Notes under the pieces: model-generated
The model's input: the letters and a program-made list of their open reading frames with translations, nothing else
Databases searched by the model: none
Told to the model about the DNA's origin: nothing
NCBI GenBank assembly: GCA_014729055.1
Contig: WJKO01000075.1
Location: forward strand, 1-8,074
Length of the DNA: 8,074 bases
Source: Promethearchaeota archaeon
Lineage (GTDB): Archaea > Asgardarchaeota > Lokiarchaeia > Sigyniarchaeales > Promethearchaeaceae
Reading direction: 5' to 3'
Part shown: one piece after another, positions 1-5,679 of the stretch
Numbering within the stretch: position 1 is the stretch's first letter
Layout: the number at the start of each line of letters is the position of its first letter
Made by a program: the position numbers and the translations under genes

Positions 1-2
1 AA

Positions 3-416
3 GCTTTAAAATTAGCATTAAGATCAGGAGAAGACGAAATTGCTAAAGAGATTGGTAACAAGATACAAGAATTATTCAAACTAATACCCAAACCTACTAA
101 AAAGAAGAAAAAAGGAAAAGGGAAAGGTAAGGGTAAAGGTAAGAGACGTGGGCAAACAAGAGCACAATTCGAAAAAGAAGTTGAAGAAGCCAAGAAAGAA
201 ACTCTAAAATTCCAGAAACAAATGGATCAGTACGTTCAAAAGGCAGAACAGGCGCTTGAGAAACAAGATTTTATTGCGTCAGCACGATATTATGCAGAGG
301 CCGCCCAAGTCGCTAAGAATATTGGTGATAAAGACAAGGTTGTTCAGTTTAGTGCACAAGCAGAAGAACTTAAGAAAATCGCTGATGACATTGAAAAAAG
401 TCGTAGAAAAGGCTAA
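3..416 (+). CDS. 3' end of a helical, TPR-like protein with Lys-Gly linker (partial)
   Basis: The frame is open from the window edge to a TAA at 414-416, giving 137 residues of a longer protein. The Met at base 222 is internal, because the frame continues upstream of it with the same character. Residues 1-30 look like a short helical segment. Residues 33-50 are a basic low-complexity linker of Lys alternating with Gly and ending in Arg-Arg-Gly. Residues 51-137 are strongly helical, and residues 78-125 (AEQALEKQDFIASARYYAEA onward) have the small/large residue pattern of a TPR hairpin, with the usual Gly-Asp-Lys turn. TPR modules bind partner proteins, and the basic linker could touch nucleic acid or membrane; both roles are inferred. 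I do not recognise the family. A T-rich tract follows. Confidence 0.75.
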   Translation, partial: ALKLALRSGEDEIAKEIGNKIQELFKLIPKPTKKKKKGKGKGKGKGKRRGQTRAQFEKEVEEAKKETLKFQKQMDQYVQKAEQALEKQDFIASARYYAEAAQVAKNIGDKDKVVQFSAQAEELKKIADDIEKSRRKG

Positions 417-452
417 AAAAATAAGAAGATTTCTAAAACTCAACTCATATCA

Positions 453-476
453 ATTTAATTTTACTTTTTTTATTTT
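453..476 (+). terminator. T-tract terminator after the TPR-like gene
   Basis: About 40 bases after the stop codon the plus strand becomes very T-rich, including a run of seven T at 465-471. Archaeal RNA polymerase stops at oligo-T without needing a hairpin. No strong hairpin precedes it. Confidence 0.45.
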
Positions 477-572
477 AAAAACTACTTTTATGAAAGACTA
501 GCAAATTATTTAAGATCAGAATATCGAGTCAATGTTATAGAATAAATTTTTTTAAATTCCGATGTAATCAAC

Positions 573-580
573 ATATATAA
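573..580 (+). promoter_or_regulatory. TATA box of the zinc-finger gene
   Basis: ATATATAA lies 27-34 bases before the ATG at 607. With the archaeal TATA-to-start distance of about 26 bases, transcription would begin at or just before the ATG. The bases before the ATG contain no Shine-Dalgarno-like sequence, which agrees with a leaderless or nearly leaderless mRNA. The call is from position and sequence only. Confidence 0.5.
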
Positions 581-606
581 TAAAAAAATTGATTTGATGA
601 TTTAAT

Positions 607-1149
607 ATGGCGAAGAAAAAAACCGTTAGCGATGTTAATGTTCGAGCAGCAGTGCTTAAAAGCCCAAAAGAAGTTATCTCTGCAATAACTAGTAATATTC
701 AAGGTATTAAGTTTACAAAGGTTCTATCTACTTATGTAATGGAATCCAAGGATCTAGAAATCGAATTAATTAGGGACGGCAAGAGTTTTATGGATGGAGA
801 TCTTATTTGGTTAGGTAATCGTAAAGATAATAAAGAAGGTACTGTATTTTGCTTTCAAGCTAATAAGAGAGACATGAAAACGATAATGCCTACTAATGAT
901 AATTGCCAATCAATTATCCTCGATGTAAATAAAGGTATAATAAAATTGTCCGTCGTTTCAAGACTCCGTTGTGCTGTATGTGGAAAATCCATTGAAATTT
1001 TTGACGAGGAATCACAATGTCCTATTTGTGAAGCGAAGGCACACAGCGAACATTTGAAAGAATGGATCAAAATGAAAGGATCGTGTCCCGTCTGTAAAAA
1101 AGGTCTTGCATTAGATAGACAAGGAATTCCTATCATTGCAGAAGAATAA
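607..1149 (+). CDS. Small protein with a C-terminal RING/PHD-like zinc finger
   Basis: The product has 180 residues. The N-terminal 120 are a mixed alpha/beta region that I do not recognise, after a basic start (MAKKK). The C-terminal part carries eight potential zinc ligands: C122, C125, C138, C141, H146, H149, C160 and C163. The spacing C-x2-C-x12-C-x2-C-x4-H-x2-H-x10-C-x2-C resembles the cross-brace layout of RING and PHD fingers, with His where the sixth ligand is usually Cys. The H-x2-H-L-x2-W stretch and the final CPVC are RING-H2-like. RING domains typically recruit a ubiquitin-loading enzyme, and PHD fingers bind peptides; neither activity is shown here. No E1, E2 or ubiquitin-like gene lies in the window. 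The ATG is supported by the TATA box just upstream. It runs in the same direction as the Get3 gene, 78 bases ahead of it. Confidence 0.8.
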   Translation: MAKKKTVSDVNVRAAVLKSPKEVISAITSNIQGIKFTKVLSTYVMESKDLEIELIRDGKSFMDGDLIWLGNRKDNKEGTVFCFQANKRDMKTIMPTNDNCQSIILDVNKGIIKLSVVSRLRCAVCGKSIEIFDEESQCPICEAKAHSEHLKEWIKMKGSCPVCKKGLALDRQGIPIIAEE

Positions 1150-1227
1150 TTTATTTACGATTAAGTTACCTGATTTTATTTTATTTAATTTTTCGATTAG
1201 TTTTTAACAACTTAAACAAATTATTTA

Positions 1228-2202
1228 ATGTTTATAATGTCATTAAAAGAATTATTTGAGATGGAAAGTCTTCATTTCGTCCTATTTGGAGGTAAAGGAG
1301 GGGTTGGAAAAACCACTTCTGCGGCAGCTGCTGCGATCTGGGCTGCGGAAAATTTGTCAAAGAAAATATTAATTATTTCTACAGATCCCGCTCACAGTTT
1401 AGGTGATTCATTAGGACAAATCCTAGAACCTGGTGTGATTACGGAAATAAATGATATAGAAAATTTGTGGGGCTTAGAAATAAGCCCAGAGATGGAGCAG
1501 AGTGAGTTATCTAATGTATTGTCAATGATGCCAGAAGATGAATTACCTTTAGGTCAAGAAATGTCAGAACTTGCAGGACTCAATCCACCTGGGATCGATG
1601 AGGCCCTTGCTTTTGGCAAAGTACTCGAGTTTATTGATAATTCAGATTATGATTTAATTATATTTGATACAGCCCCCACAGGTCATACTCTTCGTCTTTT
1701 GAGTATTCCAGATATGTTAAGCGGTTGGATGGGAAAATTGATTAAATTTAAACTGAAGATCGGTAAGTTATTTGGTGCTTTAAAAAGTGTTTTTAAAAAG
1801 AATCCGGATAGAGATTCCGATTTGGAGGGTAATCCACTTGAGTCGATAATTCATTTAAAAGAGTCAATAGAAAAAGCGAAATCAACGCTTATGGATCCAG
1901 ATAAAACGTCTTTTATAATTTGTACTATCGCTGAAATTATGTCTATATACGAGACTGAAAGACTTTTAAGTTATTTATTGGAATATCAGATACCTACGGA
2001 TCGCATACTAGTAAATCAATTGTATCCAAGGAACATAGAATGTAAATTTTGTCAAATGAGACGAGAAATGCAGCAGGAAAACCTTAAACAAATTAAGGAT
2101 CTCTATGCTAATAGTCATGACATAATTGAGATTCCACTTTTTGACTCGGAGATAAGAAAAAAGGAAGGTTTGAAGAAATATAGTAGTTATCTATTCGAAT
2201 AA
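1228..2202 (+). CDS. Get3/ArsA-type ATPase, tail-anchored protein targeting factor
   Basis: The product has 324 residues and the SIMIBI P-loop ATPase fold of the ArsA/Get3/TRC40 family. Visible motifs are the deviant Walker A GGKGGVGKTT (21-30), switch I DPAHS (53-57, with the catalytic-type Asp53), switch II DTAPTGHTLR (147-156), and CKFC (272-275) followed by the R-x3-Q pattern. In Get3 this CxxC binds a zinc at the dimer interface; bacterial ArsA arsenite-pump ATPases lack it and are usually double-length. Family knowledge therefore favours a cytosolic homodimer that shields and delivers tail-anchored membrane proteins. Residues 163-192 form a basic, hydrophobic stretch where Get3 proteins have their client-binding helices. 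Met4 (1237) and Met12 (1261) are alternative starts; 1228 fits a T-rich TATA-like sequence near 1200-1208. No arsenic-resistance genes are nearby. The gene faces the thiolase tail to tail. Confidence 0.93.
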   Translation: MFIMSLKELFEMESLHFVLFGGKGGVGKTTSAAAAAIWAAENLSKKILIISTDPAHSLGDSLGQILEPGVITEINDIENLWGLEISPEMEQSELSNVLSMMPEDELPLGQEMSELAGLNPPGIDEALAFGKVLEFIDNSDYDLIIFDTAPTGHTLRLLSIPDMLSGWMGKLIKFKLKIGKLFGALKSVFKKNPDRDSDLEGNPLESIIHLKESIEKAKSTLMDPDKTSFIICTIAEIMSIYETERLLSYLLEYQIPTDRILVNQLYPRNIECKFCQMRREMQQENLKQIKDLYANSHDIIEIPLFDSEIRKKEGLKKYSSYLFE

Positions 2203-2208
2203 ATAGAT
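2189..2208. terminator. Hairpin spanning the gap between two convergent stop codons
   Basis: ATCTATT (2189-2195) and AATAGAT (2202-2208) form a perfect 7-bp inverted repeat around a 6-base loop. It covers the last codons of the Get3 gene and the whole six-base gap to the thiolase stop. On the plus strand a T5 run follows at 2226-2230. It may help end transcription from both sides where there is no room for separate terminators. This is inference. Confidence 0.3.
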
Positions 2209-3201
2209 CTATACATCGAATAATCTTTTTAGCTCGCAATAATGACATATTTTTCGCTTTGAACCCGTTGGTTGTCCACAAGATTCACAGTAGTTGAATT
2301 TTTGTGGTTCCATACGATTCTGCTCTTTTAATAGATCATAGAGTCGGTAGTGAATATTCAACAAGTTATATTTGACTTCATGATTGTTTTTTTCAAATGT
2401 ATCTAAGAAATTTTTAATTCTTCTTCTAAAAATGGGATAATTGAGAGAATATGGACAAAGTTCCTTTATCGGATTAAATCCCTTAAATTGACAATATTTT
2501 ATAATTTCATGTTCACTTAAGCGACTTAGAGGTTTAATTCTTGGTATAAAGTATCTTTTTTTCTTTTTACCGTTGTTTAAATCTAACTCAGAAGATTTAT
2601 GTGGCAGATTTTTACCAATCTTATCTAAATCATTTCTAATAATATTCTGAATTAAAGTCTGAATAATATCATCCATATTATGTCCAATAGCGAGTTTTGT
2701 GGCTCCTTTCTGCATTGCTACTTTATTTAGTATATGTCGTTTTATTGTACCACATACGGTGCATGGATTCATGTTAAGATCATTTTTTTCTATAATACCC
2801 ACCATTTCCGCCAGTGTCTTCCCGAAATGCTCTTGAAAGCTTGTTTCAATCAAATTAAAACGTAATTGATGTTTTTTCATAAATCTATGTACATATTGTA
2901 CCGCTTCTAATCGATAACCTTCAATCCCTTCATCAATAATAACACCAATAATAGGGTTTTCTTGGTGATGTTTGAGATTATACTGATAAATTCCATATAA
3001 CATGACCAAAGAATCCTTTCCTGCAGATATTCCGAGACAAATTGAATCATCCTCTTCTATCAATCTATATTTAGAAATAGTCCTTGCCATTTTTCGTTCA
3101 AAGTAAAAAATAAAACATTTATCGCAAAAATACCTACCAGACGATTTTTGATAGTATTTCGCATTTCTTCCACATCTTGAGCATTTTTCTGTAGGATCCA
3201 A
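2209..3201 (-). CDS. tRNA 2-thiouridine synthetase of the TtuA/Ncs6 family
   Basis: The product has 330 residues, typical of the family. It has an N-terminal zinc ribbon (C7, C10, C26, C29), a PP-loop ATPase motif SAGKDS (59-64), GHNMDD (173-178) in the active-site region, three Cys expected to hold a catalytic Fe-S cluster (C147, C150, C249), and a C-terminal zinc ribbon (C305, C308, C319, C322). These enzymes adenylate a tRNA uridine and exchange oxygen for sulfur, usually delivered by a ubiquitin-like carrier. TtuA acts on U54 and Ncs6/CTU1 on wobble U34; the sequence alone does not decide. The PP-loop has Ala where SGGKDS is commoner. The start is TTG at 3199-3201, the only ATG/GTG/TTG in frame between an upstream stop and the first zinc ribbon. 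GTGAT just before it could pair with 16S rRNA. The gene follows the protease with a seven-base gap, so the two are probably co-transcribed. Confidence 0.92.
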   Translation of the reverse strand: MDPTEKCSRCGRNAKYYQKSSGRYFCDKCFIFYFERKMARTISKYRLIEEDDSICLGISAGKDSLVMLYGIYQYNLKHHQENPIIGVIIDEGIEGYRLEAVQYVHRFMKKHQLRFNLIETSFQEHFGKTLAEMVGIIEKNDLNMNPCTVCGTIKRHILNKVAMQKGATKLAIGHNMDDIIQTLIQNIIRNDLDKIGKNLPHKSSELDLNNGKKKKRYFIPRIKPLSRLSEHEIIKYCQFKGFNPIKELCPYSLNYPIFRRRIKNFLDTFEKNNHEVKYNLLNIHYRLYDLLKEQNRMEPQKFNYCESCGQPTGSKRKICHYCELKRLFDV

Positions 3202-3208
3202 TTGTCCA

Positions 3209-5320
3209 TCACAACCAGAAAGTAATATTTCCTACAAAGACATACGAAAAAATGAAATTCATGATAATCAAAGCTGAAATCATTATTCCAACTGAATATG
3301 TTATTCTTTTCTTCAACTTTGCTTTTTCATCTTCAAGATATTCAACATCAGCAATAAATGAAGTATTCTCAGGCGGTAATTTTGTGGATTCTAAATCAAA
3401 GGATATCGTGTCTATGTAGCCATCCTCTATTGAATCAACTCCACGATAAAGCGGTTCATCAAAAAGTTCTGGATCCTTGCCTGAGGGTAATTCCATTTTT
3501 AAATTTACGATTTCAGTTATATTATATGTCATTAGACGATAATTTGCAGTATTGCGTTCAAATGCAAATTTAATCTTTTTTCTCTTCTTATTTTTGTATT
3601 TAGAACCAATAGCTGCTGAAACTAATTCCTTAAAAAGAAGATAACCATCCAATGGGGGCAAAATCATAGGAACCATATTAAAAAGAGCAAGGCTAAAGCC
3701 AACCATATAAAAATAAAAGAGCTCTAATTCAACCCAACGAGCAAAACCACTACCCAATAGAGACGAAAACCAATTTTTGGGTATCCAATAACTATTAGAC
3801 TGGACACCAATAAATACATATGATTTTTCAATTGGTTTTATATTTACTAAGCGATTTACAGGATTTTCGGCGTTTTTTGGAATAACAGTAAATGTAATTT
3901 GGGTCATTTCTTCGATTTCGGGTACAATACTAATTAAAAATTCTTCAAAGGAGATCTCAGCGGTTATCTCAACTTCAACACCGTTTACATGGGTTATTTG
4001 ATCACCTTTAAACAAATTATCATCATTAATACCATCCTCAGTCAGATCACTTAATACCCTATCAACGAATACATTACCATTGCTATCGTTCTTAAAAAAT
4101 GCTCCAATGAAAAAATTCCGAAACGCATATGCTCCGAATTCCGTTGGCCAATAATCTATATATATACTTATATTATTGTCGTTTAAAAGAGTAACATTAA
4201 CTTTTCCCTCAACGGCATTTTCTTTCAAGTACATTCCTAAGGTTTTATCTTCCGTAGTATTGAAGAAATAACTACCAATGGCTTTTAACTGCATTCCAGC
4301 AGTTAAAAACTCATAATTATTGCCGCCTTGATACTTAGTGTATACTTCAGTTATTTTAAGAGTCGTAGCATTTGAATATGTATAATCAAAACCAACGAAG
4401 AAATGGTGACCAAGTTTTATTATCCTCTGTTGTTGAGATTCAGATTTATCTATGACGCTTAAATTAAGAGTATCTCCTACCGAACATTTAATGCTTGTTT
4501 CATTGTTTAAAACCTGAGTTAGTCCAATTCCCTTAGAAAGATCAATATCCGTTTGATTGATTTCTATAACAACATCACCAATGAATATATTTCCTTCGTT
4601 ATATCCCCCATCTTCTGTTGCTACAACACCTTCAATTTTAAACACTTGTGGTCCATATAGAGGACTAATTATCAGTGGAAAATTCACAAACAATAATAAA
4701 CATAATCCAGCTTGAATTGCGTTAGTATAAGTCCCCGAAGTAAAAATGCGTAACCGAGTCCATATAGATGTTTTTCTCGAGTTTATGGTATATTCATCAG
4801 GTTCTACGAAAGCACCAGGTAAAATGATATAAAATAGTCCCGCACCGATAATTCCAGTTGATTTCAATTTAATCTTGTCGCATTCTGAAGTCATTGCATG
4901 TGAGAATTCGTGGAAAATTATGCAAAAACCTAAGGGCAGTATCAAATAAGAAAAGAAGTTTAAGTCAACGGTAACACCAGGTATTAACGGTTGAATCGCA
5001 TTTTCGGGTTTGGGCGCTATAAATAACTCAATGAGATTGTTGAGAAAAAAATATACACCATATATCATCAAACCAAATGAAACGAAAATTCCAACAGTAA
5101 ACCAAATACGCCAGAATTTCTGATATTTTTTACCAATTTTACTTAACCATTCATTTAATTTTCTCGTTCGGAACATTGCGAAAAAAGGAAATAACATACT
5201 AACGGTATCCTTTTTTTCCCCCGAAATTTTTCGGATAGTATATGCGATTATCCAAAAAATCGCAGAGACTATGAAGAAAGGATTGGTGATAATATCAGTG
5301 AGAAAATCAAATAACGCCAT
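3209..5320 (-). CDS. Site-2 protease (M50 family intramembrane zinc metalloprotease) with PDZ-like insert
   Basis: The product has 703 residues and is a polytopic membrane protein. Hydrophobic segments lie near 12-30, 71-97, 120-141, 155-172, 200-218, 533-556 and 672-697. The zinc site is HEFSH (137-141) in the third segment, plus the later N548/P551...D558-G559 motif, which supplies the third ligand. Between them is an insert of about 310 residues. It has at least two PDZ-like parts, near 225-300 and 395-495, each with the Gly-Asp-x-Ile-x-x-Ile/Val-Asn-Gly type carboxylate-loop pattern (GDVVIEINQTDI; GDQITHVNGVEV). Family members cut membrane-bound regulators or leftover signal peptides within the bilayer. 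A polar linker (570-668) precedes the last membrane segment. The NxxP-to-DG spacing is two residues longer than usual. The ATG at 5318-5320 is supported by GGAG eight bases upstream. The thiolase gene follows directly. Confidence 0.92.
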   Translation of the reverse strand: MALFDFLTDIITNPFFIVSAIFWIIAYTIRKISGEKKDTVSMLFPFFAMFRTRKLNEWLSKIGKKYQKFWRIWFTVGIFVSFGLMIYGVYFFLNNLIELFIAPKPENAIQPLIPGVTVDLNFFSYLILPLGFCIIFHEFSHAMTSECDKIKLKSTGIIGAGLFYIILPGAFVEPDEYTINSRKTSIWTRLRIFTSGTYTNAIQAGLCLLLFVNFPLIISPLYGPQVFKIEGVVATEDGGYNEGNIFIGDVVIEINQTDIDLSKGIGLTQVLNNETSIKCSVGDTLNLSVIDKSESQQQRIIKLGHHFFVGFDYTYSNATTLKITEVYTKYQGGNNYEFLTAGMQLKAIGSYFFNTTEDKTLGMYLKENAVEGKVNVTLLNDNNISIYIDYWPTEFGAYAFRNFFIGAFFKNDSNGNVFVDRVLSDLTEDGINDDNLFKGDQITHVNGVEVEITAEISFEEFLISIVPEIEEMTQITFTVIPKNAENPVNRLVNIKPIEKSYVFIGVQSNSYWIPKNWFSSLLGSGFARWVELELFYFYMVGFSLALFNMVPMILPPLDGYLLFKELVSAAIGSKYKNKKRKKIKFAFERNTANYRLMTYNITEIVNLKMELPSGKDPELFDEPLYRGVDSIEDGYIDTISFDLESTKLPPENTSFIADVEYLEDEKAKLKKRITYSVGIMISALIIMNFIFSYVFVGNITFWL

Positions 5321-5328
5321 TAAATTAG

Positions 5329-5332
5329 CTCC
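5329..5332 (-). promoter_or_regulatory. Shine-Dalgarno sequence of the site-2 protease gene
   Basis: On the minus strand GGAG lies eight bases before the ATG at 5320. It is the clearest ribosome-binding site in the window and fixes this start. The other genes mostly lack one and look leaderless. Confidence 0.6.
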
Positions 5333-5362
5333 ATTTCAAACCTAAATTTATTCTATAAATTC

Positions 5363-5370
5363 TTAATATA
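5363..5370 (-). promoter_or_regulatory. TATA box of the protease-thiolase operon
   Basis: TATATTAA on the minus strand would place transcription start about 26 bases downstream, near 5340. That leaves a leader of roughly 20 bases containing the GGAG. A second candidate, ATTTATAG at 5353-5360, would start too close to the GGAG. The intergenic stretch 5321-5476 is shared with the divergent tRNA-Met promoter. Confidence 0.4.
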
Positions 5371-5444
5371 TTTGTTTTTATTTTAATTTCTTGATTCAAA
5401 AAATTTTTAATCGAGGTTACTTTTAACAAAGTAGCGAGATATAA

Positions 5445-5454
5445 CGATATATCG
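5445..5454 (+). promoter_or_regulatory. TATA box of initiator tRNA-Met inside a perfect palindrome
   Basis: CGATATATCG is its own reverse complement. Its GATATAT core (5446-5452) centres 28 bases before the tRNA 5' end, so transcription should start at about 5475, one or two bases before the mature end at 5477. Confidence 0.5.
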
Positions 5455-5466
5455 AGATCTATCTCG
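5453..5466. repeat. Inverted repeat CGAGAT-CT-ATCTCG between TATA box and tRNA start
   Basis: The two 6-base arms, 5453-5458 and 5461-5466, are perfectly complementary. A further direct copy of CGAGAT sits at 5435-5440, 18 bases upstream. The position between TATA box and expected transcription start suits a repressor site or part of the promoter; no function is shown. Confidence 0.5.
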
Positions 5467-5493
5467 AAACAATAATAGCGGGGTGGGCTAGCT

Positions 5494-5522
5494 AAGATCG
5501 GTGTTATTACCGATCTCTACAA
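5494..5522 (+). other. tRNA-Met intron 1, D-loop
   Basis: The hairpin AGATCGGT (5495-5502) / ACCGATCT (5509-5516) has eight perfect pairs and a 6-base loop, and sits where the D-loop should be. A 3-base bulge CTA (5492-5494) and a 3-bp helix TAG/CTA (5489-5491 with 5517-5519) precede it, forming a relaxed bulge-helix-bulge. Cutting after 5493 and 5522 yields a D-loop with A14, G18-G19 and A21. The exact 3' cut could be one base earlier. Confidence 0.8.
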
Positions 5523-5566
5523 TGGTTTAGGCTGCAGGGCTCATAACCCTGAGACCGTTGGTTCAA

Positions 5567-5596
5567 ATTTGTGAGGTTGTTGCTCACAAAGAACAA
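5567..5596 (+). other. tRNA-Met intron 2, T-loop position 58/59
   Basis: This region forms a textbook bulge-helix-bulge: central helix GTTC (5561-5564) with GAAC (5591-5594), 3-base bulges AAA (5565-5567) and AAA (5595-5597), and an intron stem TTTGTGAG (5568-5575) / CTCACAAA (5583-5590) with a 7-base loop. Cutting between the second and third bulge bases removes 30 nt and restores T-loop TTCAAAT followed by CC. The direct repeat CAAAT at both ends leaves the spliced product unchanged for nearby cut sites. Confidence 0.88.
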
Positions 5597-5657
5597 ATCC
5601 ATCCCCCGCTACCACTTTATTTCCGAGTATTCTTTTAGAATGAGTTATAGAAACTAA

Positions 5658-5664
5658 TTTTTTT
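5658..5664 (+). terminator. T-tract terminator after tRNA-Met
   Basis: A run of seven T about 44 bases after the encoded CCA. A weak 5-bp hairpin, ATTCT (5629-5633) with AGAAT (5637-5641), lies between. Confidence 0.4.
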
Positions 5665-5672
5665 AAATACAG

Positions 5673-5679
5673 AAAAAAA
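5673..5679 (-). terminator. T-tract terminator after tRNA-Asn
   Basis: On the minus strand seven T follow directly after the encoded CCA of tRNA-Asn, as expected for an archaeal tRNA terminator. Confidence 0.55.

Larger units (their letters stand above)
5477..5614 (+). tRNA. Initiator tRNA-Met (CAT) with two introns, CCA encoded
   Basis: The acceptor stem pairs 5477-5483 (AGCGGGG) with 5604-5610 (CCCCGCT). The discriminator is A5611 and CCA is encoded at 5612-5614. The anticodon stem is CAGGG (5535-5539) with CCCTG (5547-5551) around the loop CTCATAA, anticodon CAT at 5542-5544. The A1-U72 pair and three successive G-C pairs (29-31 with 39-41) mark it as the initiator, not elongator Met. The gene is interrupted in the D-loop (about 5494-5522) and T-loop (5567-5596). 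Removing both gives a 76-nt tRNA body with D-stem GGCT/GGCT (G-U pairs at both ends), a 5-nt variable loop and T-loop TTCAAAT. The T-stem GTTGG/CCATC has one U-U mismatch (50-64). The archaeal splicing endonuclease is required for maturation. Confidence 0.93.

Noticed and set aside
256..501. An 81-codon plus-strand frame overlapping the first gene
   Set aside because: It is an out-of-frame shadow of the TPR-like gene and its T-rich downstream region, with no codon or family support.
855..1136. A 93-codon minus-strand frame inside the zinc-finger gene
   Set aside because: It is antisense to a gene with clear zinc ligands and has no recognisable protein features.
1228..2202. Arsenical pump ATPase (ArsA) in an arsenic-resistance operon
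   Set aside because: The protein is single-length with the Get3 CxxC zinc motif, and no arsB, arsR or arsC-like gene is nearby.
3143..3208. ATG overlapping the protease stop (TGATG) as the thiolase start
   Set aside because: It is in a different frame from the zinc ribbon and PP-loop; using it would need a frameshift that nothing else suggests.
3358..3573. A 71-codon plus-strand frame antisense to the protease linker
   Set aside because: The opposite strand encodes a continuous 703-residue protease with recognised motifs; this frame looks like chance.
5477..5614. Split or permuted tRNA instead of an intron-bearing one
   Set aside because: All parts lie in normal order on one strand within 138 bases, with bulge-helix-bulge motifs at the joints.
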